A stretch of DNA of 64,000 nucleotides from NCBI GenBank assembly GCA_002337005.1, contig DDFD01000046.1, positions 1 to 64,000 of the forward strand. Reading direction: 5' to 3'. The notes beneath the pieces were generated by a model. It made no database searches and was not told the DNA's origin. It worked only from the letters and a program-made list of their open reading frames with translations. Source of the DNA: Flavobacteriales bacterium UBA1937 (GTDB taxonomy: Bacteria > Bacteroidota > Bacteroidia > Flavobacteriales > Weeksellaceae). Both the position numbers and the translations under genes were made by a program. Below, piece by piece: positions 17,098 to 25,455 of the stretch. Numbering within the stretch: the stretch's first letter is position 1; each line of letters opens with the position of its first letter.

Positions 17098-18960
17098 TTG
17101 AAAAAAGAAATTTTTAAATATCTTGAATCATATTCCCCACTTCCAAAAGAAGTGGATAAACTCATTGTGTCTGCTTTTATTGAAATTAATAATTTACGGT
17201 TAAGGAACAATCGGTTTCTAAAAAGCTATTCAATCTCAAAGAGAAAATCTAAAAAGAGAGAAAAACTTTTACAGTTTATCGAGATTGTACGAAGCGAAAT
17301 AGAAACTTTTGATATAGAAAAATTAATAGAACTTTTTGAGTTTGTTATTTCTCCTTCGGATAGAATTATTAATGGAGCGATATATACACCATCTGAAATT
17401 AGAGATTATATCGTGCGTCAAACATTAAGAAATAACGCAAATATTCTTAATGAAGTTACTATAGCAGATATTTCGTGTGGTTGTTCCGGATTTCTATACA
17501 CGACAGCTAAAGAGCTGAGAAGAAGAACCAGAAATACTTATCAGCACATCTTTCAAAATCAGATTTTTGGCTTAGATATACAGGAATATTCAGTAACACG
17601 TAGTAGATTACTATTGTCATTATTGGCTTTATCTGAAGGAGAAGATGTCGAAGAATTTCATTTTAATTTACATCAAGGAGATGCATTGCTTTTCAATTGG
17701 AAAGAGCATTATCCTGGCTTTGATGGATTTCAAATTATTGTCGGAAACCCGCCATATGTTTCCGCCCGTAATCTTGATGAGAATGCAAAAGAAAATGTGA
17801 AGCTTTGGGAGGTTTGTTCTACCGGAAACCCGGATTTGTATATTCCATTTTTTCAAATAGGTTATGAGAATTTAGCCCCTAATGGAATTCTTGGCTTTAT
17901 TACAATGAATACTTTTTTCAAAAGTCTGAATGGCAGAGCTCTAAGAAGTTATTTTGAAAGAAACAATACTTCTATTAAAATTATTGATTTTGGAACCCAA
18001 CAAATTTTTAAATCCAAAAGTACCTATACCTGTATTTGTTTTTTAGAAAATACGGAAAGAAATTATATTGAATATCATAAATCAATAGATAAAGAATTGC
18101 CAACGAATAGAAATCAATACAGTAGAATAAATTACGTAAGTCTTGATGCAAGAAAAGGCTGGAATCTAAATGAAAATGAAATTATTTCCCGAATTGAAGC
18201 TACAGGAATGCCTTTTGGCGAAAAATACAAAACTAGACACGGTATTGCTACATTAAAAAATGATATTTACATTTTTAAACCAGTAGCTGAGGATGATGAT
18301 TATTTTTATCTCCAAAATGGGAACCTATATCCAATTGAAAAAGGAATATGCAAAGATATCCTGAACTCGAATAAATTAAGTAGAGATATTAATTTTGAAA
18401 CAGTGGTTGAAAAAGTGTTGTTTCCTTATAATGATGACATAAAACCAAAAGCACTCGATGAAGACTTTTTAAGAGAAAATTATCCTAGAGCTTTTGAATA
18501 TCTACAGATAAAAAAGAAAATTTTGGCAGGTAGAGATAAAGGTAATGGCAAATATGAAAAATGGTTTGCCTTTGGAAGAACACAATCTTTGGAAAAAGTG
18601 GCTAATAAATTGTTTTTCCCTAAATTTTCAGATAGAATTCCAAATTATTTAATCAGCAATGATGATGATTTGTTATTTTATAATGGTCAGGCAATTATTG
18701 GACATTCGGAAGAGGAAATGCAAATGATAAAGAAGATTTTAGAATCTCGTTTATTCTGGTATTATATAAAAACAACTAGCAAACCTTATTCATCAGATTA
18801 TTATTCTTTAAATGGTACCTATATCAAGAATTTTGGTATTCCAGATTTTACTGACATTGATATTGATTTTATTATTAATGAAAACAATCAGAATAATATT
18901 GATGATTTTTTAGAAGATTATTATAATGTAAGATTAACGGAAGATTTAATTTCTATTTAA
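17098..18960 (+). CDS. N6-adenine DNA methyltransferase (class I, type II/IIG-like)
   Basis: The 620-residue enzyme starts at a TTG two bases after the HNH stop. The SAM-binding motif IADISCGCSGF begins at residue 122, the acidic motif FGLDIQ follows, and the catalytic NPPY is at 217-220. A TaqI-like target-recognition region follows in the C-terminal third (FPYNDDIKPKALDEDF, then FGRTQSLEKVANKLFFPKFS). It should methylate adenine in a specific sequence using S-adenosylmethionine. No nuclease motif (PD-ExK) is seen in the protein itself; the adjacent HNH protein may fill that role. Last gene of the operon. Confidence 0.9.
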   Translation: MKKEIFKYLESYSPLPKEVDKLIVSAFIEINNLRLRNNRFLKSYSISKRKSKKREKLLQFIEIVRSEIETFDIEKLIELFEFVISPSDRIINGAIYTPSEIRDYIVRQTLRNNANILNEVTIADISCGCSGFLYTTAKELRRRTRNTYQHIFQNQIFGLDIQEYSVTRSRLLLSLLALSEGEDVEEFHFNLHQGDALLFNWKEHYPGFDGFQIIVGNPPYVSARNLDENAKENVKLWEVCSTGNPDLYIPFFQIGYENLAPNGILGFITMNTFFKSLNGRALRSYFERNNTSIKIIDFGTQQIFKSKSTYTCICFLENTERNYIEYHKSIDKELPTNRNQYSRINYVSLDARKGWNLNENEIISRIEATGMPFGEKYKTRHGIATLKNDIYIFKPVAEDDDYFYLQNGNLYPIEKGICKDILNSNKLSRDINFETVVEKVLFPYNDDIKPKALDEDFLRENYPRAFEYLQIKKKILAGRDKGNGKYEKWFAFGRTQSLEKVANKLFFPKFSDRIPNYLISNDDDLLFYNGQAIIGHSEEEMQMIKKILESRLFWYYIKTTSKPYSSDYYSLNGTYIKNFGIPDFTDIDIDFIINENNQNNIDDFLEDYYNVRLTEDLISI

Positions 18961-20056
18961 AAGATTTTTTCTGCATTGCCGCAGCAAGTAACATAATCAA
19001 AATTATAGTCATACGCCATCGCTTCGGAGATTACCTCCACTGCGTTACGGCAACTGCCAACAGGGTACGCCTATAATTTGAGATTATGCTAAATGCTTTC
19101 CTTGCAATGGGCATAGCCCTTTTGCGCCATTTCCTTGCCAACGCTTTTTTCCCGCCCACCCATTTTCATAGGATGCACAAAAAAGATGAAGATAGAGTAG
19201 TCATTTGCCAATCGTTGCAGTCGCTTCTTGCGAGAAACTATTTTAAAGAAAATAAAAAAATAGTTCACGCAATCAGCCACTTTCACTCACGCGCATAGCA
19301 GTATTCCTTCAATCCTCCAGGAGCTTGTGCCAACGCTTTGTTTAAATCCCAATTCAAAAATACGATAGTTTCATAGGCAAATAGTTTCAGTGTATTTCTT
19401 CATCGGTCTTTAAAACATCCAACAAAGCTCCTTCCGTCAATCGTCATACAGCTATCTCTCCCAACGCACAGAACATATAGTTTCCAAATGAAACATTCCC
19501 ATAATTGAACAGAAAGTCAAGCATCTTTTTGTGCGAGTTTATCTACCCATTTTTGCCATTTCGTTCCAAAGCTAAATCCAACCTTCTCCAAGTTCCTTCA
19601 CTCCATACAACGCAAGCTTATGTATGCAGTTTCGTCACCGCTTGCAGGAGTATGCCGTATTTTCGTTCCTCAAATCCACCATACCCCTGCCTTTTCCAAC
19701 GCTCACCTTTCTTTGCCATACAACTTCCTACACCTCTGAATCTATTCTTAGAATAATTTGGGTTTTAAAAATTTAGAATAATAATTAGAAAGAATGGAAG
19801 CCGCACTTCGGCCAAAAAATAAAAAAAAGAAAGCAAAGGTATACTCCGGGAAAATGCGCTGACAATATCAAGCCCTGCGGGTTTTTTGCAAAAACTATAT
19901 CCGTGAAAGAAAAAACGGCTATACTTTTTGCAAAAAAATATTGCATCACATTTTCCCTCCGTATCGATAGAAGGCTTTCTTTTCTTCTTTTTTTTCGGTT
20001 TTTTCTTGGTTTTCTTTTCAAAATATTTCGGGAGCATCAATTTTAAATCCCGAATT
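18961..20056. other. About 1.1 kb with little or no coding, different base pattern
   Basis: Only short, unconvincing frames occur here (for example 19086-19298 and 19505-19756 on plus, 19765-20148 on minus), with no protein-like patterns. The text is richer in C and G than its neighbours and carries many CAACG and CCTTCC-like words, unlike the AT-rich genes around it. It holds the inverted repeat at 18992-19088. It could be an origin of transfer or replication, a structured RNA, or a decayed gene. Confidence 0.5.
18992..19088. repeat. Long-range inverted repeat enclosing a GC-richer loop
   Basis: CATAATCAAAATTATAG (18992-19008) pairs with CTATAATTTGAGATTATG (19071-19088) with one bulged base. 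The 62 bases between contain ATACGCC and GTACGCC and are markedly less AT-rich than the arms. Such an arrangement fits an origin region or a structured RNA. No known RNA family recognised. Confidence 0.5.
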
Positions 20057-20482
20057 ATGCTCAATTTCAAAGTACGCACGTACAATCCTGAAAAGGAAAC
20101 ACCCGAAAACTCAATTTTCATTTTATCAAGAGGAAGAAACGCAGGCAAACCGCTTTTTGAACCTTGTCCAAACTGTTTTATTCTGTATTGCAGGAATGAA
20201 ACCGAAAAAGAAAACCTGTACTGGATTTTTTATACCCTTTGGAAAAACGGATTTTTTCATCCCTATCTTTGCGGAAGCGTGATTGATATGCTTCGTCTTT
20301 CAGAACTTAAAAAAGTAATCCAAAATTGGATTATTCCAAGCTTTTCCAAAATGGAGCAGAATGAAAAAATTCTTCAGGACATTAAAGCTGTTTATCAGTT
20401 GGAGCAACAATATTCCAAACAGATGAAGCAGCTTTCAGAGCTCCGTTCAGCATTAGTACAGAAATACTACCACAAAATCTGA
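20057..20482 (+). CDS. DUF6943-like protein
   Basis: The open frame begins at 19928, but the first 43 residues are low-complexity phenylalanine repeats. The ATG at 20057 gives a 141-residue protein starting MLNFKVRTYNPEK. The pattern FILSRGRNAGKPLFEPCPNCFIL is the hallmark of a small family (I recall it as DUF6943) common in Bacteroidota mobile elements, of unknown function. The C-terminus is helical and charged. It stands alone, facing the minus-strand block across a terminator hairpin. Confidence 0.7.
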   Translation: MLNFKVRTYNPEKETPENSIFILSRGRNAGKPLFEPCPNCFILYCRNETEKENLYWIFYTLWKNGFFHPYLCGSVIDMLRLSELKKVIQNWIIPSFSKMEQNEKILQDIKAVYQLEQQYSKQMKQLSELRSALVQKYYHKI

Positions 20483-20502
20483 TTTCACTTTTCAAAAAAC
20501 AA

Positions 20503-20528
20503 AAGCCTCTCAAATCTTTGAGAGGCTT
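20503..20528. terminator. Terminator hairpin between convergent genes
   Basis: AAGCCTCTCAAA (20503-20514) pairs fully with TTTGAGAGGCTT (20517-20528) across a two-base loop. A-rich sequence on the left and T-rich sequence on the right make it usable from either side. It separates the plus-strand gene ending at 20482 from the minus-strand gene ending at 20554. Confidence 0.8.
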
Positions 20529-20553
20529 ATTTGTTCCGTAGTCACCACAACTT

Positions 20554-20745
20554 TTATTTTCGGAACCTATTTTTTATTTTTCGGATAAGAAATTTGACTA
20601 ATAAGGTTGCTACAAAACTCGAAATTCCGCCCACCGCAGCTAATAATATAGTCTTGATGAGATCTTCGGTTTGGATATTGACAAAGATAGTCAGAATAGT
20701 GCCGAATGCTGTGCTGAGTTTTGTCGAGTTATCCACGTAATTCAT
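20554..20745 (-). CDS. Small membrane protein, holin-like
   Basis: The 63-residue protein has one or two hydrophobic stretches (FGTILTIFVNI, then TILLAAVGGISSFVATLLVKFLI) and a strongly basic tail (RKIKNRFRK), the layout of small holins. It is the last of four minus-strand genes, downstream of a DUF5675-like gene and another small membrane protein. Such sets are often seen in phage-derived islands of Bacteroidota. Function inferred from shape and setting only. Confidence 0.5.
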   Translation of the reverse strand: MNYVDNSTKLSTAFGTILTIFVNIQTEDLIKTILLAAVGGISSFVATLLVKFLIRKIKNRFRK

Positions 20746-20766
20746 AATAATTCGGTTTAAAATGAA

Positions 20767-20979
20767 TTAATTATCACGATAAACAGCGGCCTGGCTGATT
20801 GCTGAAGCAATTCCGCCTGCAACTGTCAAATATCCCGCAACCGTTACCAGAACTGCAGGAAGTGAAATCGGAGCGGTAGCAATTACTCCGCTGATAGCCG
20901 TCAGCACCAAACCAATATTTCTTATCTTTTTGAAGAATTTCGGAGTGGGTTCCTGAATTCTTTCTACTATTTTTTTCAT
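20767..20979 (-). CDS. Small membrane protein of the minus-strand block
   Basis: The 70-residue protein has a basic N-terminus (MKKIVERIQEPTPKFFKKIR) and two hydrophobic segments (NIGLVLTAISGVIATAPIS, LPAVLVTVAGYLTVAGGIA). Its start codon overlaps the end of the DUF5675-like gene by one base. Proteins of this length and pattern accompany phage-like lysis or structural remnants in flavobacteria. It could be a holin partner or an antimicrobial-like peptide; nothing decides between them. Confidence 0.55.
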   Translation of the reverse strand: MKKIVERIQEPTPKFFKKIRNIGLVLTAISGVIATAPISLPAVLVTVAGYLTVAGGIASAISQAAVYRDN

Positions 20980-21380
20980 TAAACAGACTTTTTGATGGTT
21001 AATTCAATCACGAATCCTTTTTCCAGATATGGAAAAACGGTTTCTTTCAATTGTTCAAAAGCAATCCGTGAACGGATTCCTTTTCCTTCTCCAGTCAGTT
21101 CCGAAACTGGAGCAATACATCCATTCAGTTCTTTCAGGGCATTATTGGCTGGATGAAACAAAATCAAATCTCTGTTTTTCACGTTCATCAATTCCAAATG
21201 CCATTTGAACTTTTGGCTGAAACGCTTTCTGATGAGGTAAGTTCCTTCGGGAATACAGGAAATTCTTCTTTGATTATTTTTCCAAGGCAATTCAATGGTT
21301 TTACATATTTCTTTGTCGTTAAAGAATAAAATTCCATTAGTTCCCGAAGAAAAATACCGTCTTTGCAATACTAATTTCAT
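20979..21380 (-). CDS. DUF5675-family protein
   Basis: The 133-residue protein carries the patterns IELPWKNNQRRISCIPEGTY, LILFHPANNALKELNGCI and APVSELTG, which I recognise as the DUF5675 family found in phages and mobile islands. The central H-x-x-N...L-x-G-C-I-x-P arrangement resembles a cysteine/histidine active site similar to L,D-transpeptidase-type cell-wall enzymes, but this is not proven. It sits 12 bases after the preceding 251-residue protein gene in a tight minus-strand operon and may act with the small membrane proteins. Confidence 0.75.
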   Translation of the reverse strand: MKLVLQRRYFSSGTNGILFFNDKEICKTIELPWKNNQRRISCIPEGTYLIRKRFSQKFKWHLELMNVKNRDLILFHPANNALKELNGCIAPVSELTGEGKGIRSRIAFEQLKETVFPYLEKGFVIELTIKKSV

Positions 21381-21392
21381 AATGAAAACAGA

Positions 21393-22148
21393 TTACAAAC
21401 CGACAACATCAATGAGTTTCAAAGCATTAAAAGCCCCATTTTTCAGTGAATATTTTTCTGTATTCACTTCCTGATAAAATTCCACGCCCAACGCTAAAAA
21501 TAGCGGTTTTGTAGAATCTGCGGTCAACTGCAAAGGAATTTCAATTGCTGATGTTAAAGTGTTATCCCACGGAAAAATTATCGTTTCTCCTGTTGGAGCG
21601 AGATAGCTTTCATTTTCAAAATCGATTTCCATTGCAGCTGCTGTCAATTTAAAATGGGTTGTTCCTCCCGGAGCTGCAATCATATTTGCCGGAACAAACG
21701 GGTCAAATGTTATACCTGCTTCGCCTGTTGCTCTGTCCAGAGTGCTTGTCCACGGAGCATAAATGGTATTTCCTAATTTACCATTCGCATTGAAATCAAA
21801 ACCAATTAAAAGTTCCGCTTCACCGTCAATCACATTTCTCAATCCTCTTGGATTGGTTGCATCCATTTGAATAACCTTTACCATTTCTTTGGTAAGTCGG
21901 CTGACCATTCTGCTGTCGTTTACATTTTGCAAAAGTTGACGAATAGAATTTCGCAGAACTTTGCCGGCTTTCCCAGCACGTCCGAACTCCGCACCGTTTT
22001 CCCTAGTTCTTTGGAAAGCGGGATCGGTTCTGATTCTCTCTGCCGGAATTCCGCCTTTTTCTCTGGCTAAATAGCCGTCTTTGGACTTATAGAAGGTAAT
22101 TCCTCCAATCGTTCCGTCTAATTTTATAATACTTCTTTGTCTTGCCAT
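21393..22148 (-). CDS. Conserved island protein of 251 residues, unknown function
   Basis: The protein begins MARQRSIIKLDGTIGGITFYKSKDG and has a basic, glycine-rich first third (EFGRAGKAGKVLRNSIRQLL) and a beta-rich C-terminal part. There is no signal peptide or membrane helix. I recall similar proteins next to DUF5675 genes in Bacteroidota islands, probably phage-derived structural proteins, but no exact function is known. It is the first gene of the minus-strand operon, followed by the DUF5675-like gene and two small membrane proteins. Confidence 0.6.
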   Translation of the reverse strand: MARQRSIIKLDGTIGGITFYKSKDGYLAREKGGIPAERIRTDPAFQRTRENGAEFGRAGKAGKVLRNSIRQLLQNVNDSRMVSRLTKEMVKVIQMDATNPRGLRNVIDGEAELLIGFDFNANGKLGNTIYAPWTSTLDRATGEAGITFDPFVPANMIAAPGGTTHFKLTAAAMEIDFENESYLAPTGETIIFPWDNTLTSAIEIPLQLTADSTKPLFLALGVEFYQEVNTEKYSLKNGAFNALKLIDVVGL

Positions 22149-22389
22149 TATTTTAAGATTTTTAAAGAATTAATTTTAGAATGATGAGGTTCATTCTTTC
22201 AAACCTTGGTGAATTCACAAGACAAAATTTCATAAAACGTAGATTAAGAACAAGTTTGCGTGCCGATACAGACCGTTTTTGCCAAATAGGGAATAAGTTT
22301 CCATTTGAGGAAGAAAAAGAATTATTTTACATTTGCAGAGTCACCGCATAATCAGTATAGCAACTCCCAAACAAAAGCAAGGATAGAGT

Positions 22390-22593
22390 ATGAAAACGAG
22401 AATGCAGAGACTTTGTATTTACCCGAAAGATGTCCAGAGAATTACAGGACGTAGCGAGAGGTATAGCCGTAACCTTATCCGAAAAATTATGCAAGAACTG
22501 AACAAGAAAGAGCATCAGTTCCTAACAGTTTCGGAGTTTTGCAACTATGCTGGAATTGATGAAGAAAAAGTAAAGGAAATTATTAAAGATTAA
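22390..22593 (+). CDS. Small conserved HTH-like protein at the element's right end
   Basis: The 67-residue protein (MKTRMQRLCIYPKDVQRITGRSERYSRNLI, then FLTVSEFCNYAGIDEEKVKEII) looks like two short helical DNA-binding-type segments. Such proteins recur in flavobacterial elements near one end. It is isolated and ends 157 bases before attR. It could be an accessory recombination or control protein. Real coding is supported by the even amino-acid pattern; the function is not. Confidence 0.6.
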   Translation: MKTRMQRLCIYPKDVQRITGRSERYSRNLIRKIMQELNKKEHQFLTVSEFCNYAGIDEEKVKEIIKD

Positions 22594-22745
22594 CCTGACT
22601 ATTTGTTGCATAAGTAAGCGAATTTTATTAAATTTGAATACTCACAAGATGCTACAAATAGTAATAAAATAAGAGGGGGAAAATAAGGGGTCTTTTAAAA
22701 AAGTATCTTTGTTAAGTATGATTAATAAAGACTCTTTTAAAAACT

Positions 22746-22768
22746 AACAAGTCCCGTCCGGATCGCAA
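22746..22768 (+). repeat. attR of the integrated element
   Basis: Bases 22750-22768 repeat attL (1994-2012) exactly over 19 bases, including the tRNA-Asp 3' end. With aacaa in front, it also matches the third copy at 1883-1904 over 22 bases. GGGGTCTTTT at 22687-22696 echoes a motif beside attL. Confidence 0.9.
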
Positions 22769-22790
22769 CTATTAAATAAAAATAGTTTAA

Positions 22791-22825
22791 AATGCTGTAA
22801 AATATCTATTTTACAGCATTTTTTG
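22791..22825 (+). terminator. Intrinsic terminator beyond attR (probably the original tRNA-Asp terminator)
   Basis: AATGCTGTAAAATA (22791-22804) pairs perfectly with TATTTTACAGCATT (22807-22820) around a two-base loop, followed by TTTTG. It sits 25 bases beyond the att repeat, the place where a terminator would have followed the tRNA before the element inserted. Confidence 0.8.
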
Positions 22826-22886
22826 TTTTATGTCTGTTCAAAAGGAGATAAAAATTAATAACCTGAATGAGACTTATTCCGAGACC

Positions 22887-23048
22887 TACAGAAGCAGTGA
22901 AAAATAGGTCACCTGAAATTGTGAAAATTCCCTGTTCATAGGCTGTTTAATTTCAAGATTTTTTACAAAAGATTTAGCGTCTTTTTCAGAAATAGTAGAA
23001 TATACAAGAGGTATTCCTCGTGTAATTTCTTTTTTAGAATCGAACATA
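22887..23048 (-). CDS. Short open frame, possible gene fragment
   Basis: A 53-residue frame begins MFDSKKEITRGIPLVYSTIS and continues with KDAKSFVKNLEIKQPM. The sequence looks protein-like in its first two thirds, then ends in QVTYFSLLL. No family recognised. It lies just outside attR, and its last codons share the word GGTGACCTA with the DNA before the left att copy, so it may be the 5' remainder of a gene cut by recombination at this hot spot. Confidence 0.3.
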
Positions 23049-23195
23049 CATCAAAGTTATAAAGAATTTTAAAACTTAAAATTTAATAATAAAATTATAT
23101 GTATTACACAAAAGTATAATGTTTATTGTTAAAAATTGTATTAATTTAGTATTTAAATTAATAATCATAAAACCAAATTAAAATTCTACTATCTA

Positions 23196-25451
23196 ATGGA
23201 TACAAATACATCTAAATTAAATTTAGGGATATGCATGGCTGGTGCTGTTTCTGCAGGAGCTTACACAGCAGGAGCTATGGATTATATTATAGAAACTCTT
23301 GAGAGATGGGAAAGAGAGAAAATAAAAATAAGAGAAAAAATTTCAAATGGTAAAGAGCTTACCGAGTTAGAAAAAGCAATTCCTTTACATGATGTTGAAA
23401 TACAACTTTTAAGTGGAGCTTCAGCAGGAGGAATGACTGCCGCTATTCTTTCTTATTCACTAATTGATGGAACTTTTTTAAATAAACTTAAGTCATCAAA
23501 TGATCTAATTCCTGAGAACTATAGTTTGCCAGACGAAAACCATTCAAAAAGTAAGTTGTACTCTTCTTGGATAGATATGGCTGATGGAAAAAACTCAACA
23601 ACATTAGATAAATTATTGGATTCTTCTGATGTTAAGTCTATTATGCAGATGAATGCTTTATTGAACAATGGTCCAATTGATCAGATTGCAGAAAACGCAT
23701 TGCCCAAAAATATTCCTGAAATTATATATACCAACTTTCCTAATTACATTAGTAAAAATCTTAGTGTTTTTCTTACCGTTACAAATCTTGATGGTTTACC
23801 CATCGAAATTAATTTTGGTAATACAAAGGATACAAAGAACAGATTTAAAATGCATACAGGGATGTTATCTTATAGTTTTTCTGATAGAATTTGTCCAAAT
23901 TTTGATTATCCAACCGAGTTAATTTCTCATCAAAATTATAGAAATTTAATTACCGCTGCAAAATCAACAGGGGCGTTTCCTGTGGGATTAGCTAATCAAA
24001 AGGTCAGAATACAAAATAAGTATATGTATGAGTATAAAAATAATCTTTCATCTAAGTATAAAATAGAAATTAATGATGTAGGATTTAAAGGTACTGATTA
24101 TGAATTTATTGCAGTTGATGGAGGTTTAATAAACAATGAACCCCTAGGTATCACGGCAAAATATTTAAACTGTATTAATAAGAATGATTTAACAAACTAC
24201 CTAATTTTAATAGATCCCTTTCCAACTGTTTTTGTGGGTGGAGATGAAGAAAAATATAAAGAACCTCAGAAGGGAAATGTATTTCAAGTAATTCTAGGGC
24301 TTTTTAAAGCGGTAAGAAATCATTCTATGTTTAAGCAAGAAGATCTTTTGGAAGGCTTAAATATGCAAAAAAATAAATACTTAATTTATCCTAGTAAAAG
24401 AGGCAGGCATTTTCTTGCTTGTGGATTTTTGGGAGGTTTTTCTGGTTTCTTCAAAAAAGCTTTTAGGGAACATGATTATCAACTTGGGCGGAAAAACACT
24501 CAAACTTTTCTAAGATATTACTTTGGAGAGAGTATTTCAGATTTTTCAAAAATGAATATTGATTTTAACGAATTTCAAAAAAATATTTTTGGATATTTCC
24601 CGGATAGAGATAATACTAAGGCCTTAAAATTACCATTAATCCCAGACATGTTGTTGCTAAAAGAATTATCTCCTAACGAAAATCAAACGTTTAATAAAAA
24701 AGGAAATAATGAAATTACAAGTCCTGATTTTTTAGGATTAACCACATCAGAATTAGATGATATTGTAAGCAAAATAGAGGTTAGAATAAAAAAAATAATT
24801 GATAAAACTTACCCTGATTTAATTGCCGAAAATTCTAATAAATGGATAAAATGGAGCCTATTAATTTTTAAAAGAAAAATAAAACAAATAATAAGTAGAA
24901 ATCTAATTAAGAAAATCCAAAATATATTACAAGACAATTTTAAGCCATTTGTTATAAATCAACAAGATTTGCTAGATCATTATTCTGAGCATATTAAAAT
25001 TAATGGACTTTTATATGAAAAAAGAACAGGTGTAACAGTGAAAATAGCTAATGGCGGAGAGAGAATTGTTACGATTACTTCGCAAGGCGTAGAAACTGAA
25101 AATACAGCTTCTAAAGGTGATTATATTATTACTAATATGACCGTCAAAAAGGAAGAATATGTGATTAGAAAAGAAAAATTTGACCAATTGTATCAATTAA
25201 TTGATGAGTCAAAAGGTTTATACATGAAAAAGAATAATGTTTATGCTTTGGCTTTTAATCGTGACACTTTTCCGAAACTTTATGAACAGTATAAGGAAAA
25301 TCTAATTAAAAATATTGTTACTTTTATTGAAGCTCCATGGAAGGAAAGTCAAAAATTAGAAAGATTAGATTTTATTGTTTTTGATGAAAATAACCAAGAA
25401 GTTTATATTGTATCTCATCAAGAATTTTTAATGACTTATAAGCAAAAATAA
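23196..25451 (+). CDS. Patatin-like phospholipase
   Basis: The 751-residue protein has the patatin hallmarks: an oxyanion-like turn MAGAVSAGAYTAGA (near residue 10), the nucleophile elbow GASAGG (near 74) and the catalytic aspartate in VDGGLINNEPLG (near 307). The extra 350 residues beyond the catalytic domain are unusual; they include a basic segment and a beta-rich end. There is no signal peptide, so it should act inside the cell on membrane lipids. It is the first of four genes reading together, followed four bases later by a secreted protein, with a TIR-type and a STAND gene behind. Patatin-like enzymes are common effectors in bacterial immune systems (CapV type); no nucleotide cyclase is present here, so the trigger would be different. 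Confidence 0.85.
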   Translation: MDTNTSKLNLGICMAGAVSAGAYTAGAMDYIIETLERWEREKIKIREKISNGKELTELEKAIPLHDVEIQLLSGASAGGMTAAILSYSLIDGTFLNKLKSSNDLIPENYSLPDENHSKSKLYSSWIDMADGKNSTTLDKLLDSSDVKSIMQMNALLNNGPIDQIAENALPKNIPEIIYTNFPNYISKNLSVFLTVTNLDGLPIEINFGNTKDTKNRFKMHTGMLSYSFSDRICPNFDYPTELISHQNYRNLITAAKSTGAFPVGLANQKVRIQNKYMYEYKNNLSSKYKIEINDVGFKGTDYEFIAVDGGLINNEPLGITAKYLNCINKNDLTNYLILIDPFPTVFVGGDEEKYKEPQKGNVFQVILGLFKAVRNHSMFKQEDLLEGLNMQKNKYLIYPSKRGRHFLACGFLGGFSGFFKKAFREHDYQLGRKNTQTFLRYYFGESISDFSKMNIDFNEFQKNIFGYFPDRDNTKALKLPLIPDMLLLKELSPNENQTFNKKGNNEITSPDFLGLTTSELDDIVSKIEVRIKKIIDKTYPDLIAENSNKWIKWSLLIFKRKIKQIISRNLIKKIQNILQDNFKPFVINQQDLLDHYSEHIKINGLLYEKRTGVTVKIANGGERIVTITSQGVETENTASKGDYIITNMTVKKEEYVIRKEKFDQLYQLIDESKGLYMKKNNVYALAFNRDTFPKLYEQYKENLIKNIVTFIEAPWKESQKLERLDFIVFDENNQEVYIVSHQEFLMTYKQK

Positions 25452-25455
25452 TGTT

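Larger units (their letters stand above)
1994..22768. mobile_element. tRNA-Asp-integrated element, about 20.8 kb, no conjugation genes seen
   Basis: The element is bounded by identical 19-base repeats. In order it carries an integrase, a TPR/AraC-type regulator, surface adhesins, RteC, an excisionase-like HTH protein, a replication-like pair, an XRE/GHKL/receiver/HNH/methylase cargo, about 1.1 kb with little coding, a DUF6943-like gene, a minus-strand block of phage-like small genes and a small conserved gene. RteC, the HTH protein and the integrase are typical of Bacteroidota conjugative or mobilisable elements. I found no relaxase, TraG/T4SS or phage structural genes, so it may be a mobilisable element using helper functions, a satellite, or a decayed ICE. 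Confidence 0.85.

Noticed and set aside
19086..19756. Open frames of 70 and 83 codons in the gene-poor interval
   Set aside because: Odd residue content, no homology pattern, frames on the opposite strand equally open; treated as chance.
19765..20148. 127-codon minus-strand frame overlapping the DUF6943-like gene
   Set aside because: It contains a lysine run from a T-rich tract and lies opposite a better gene.
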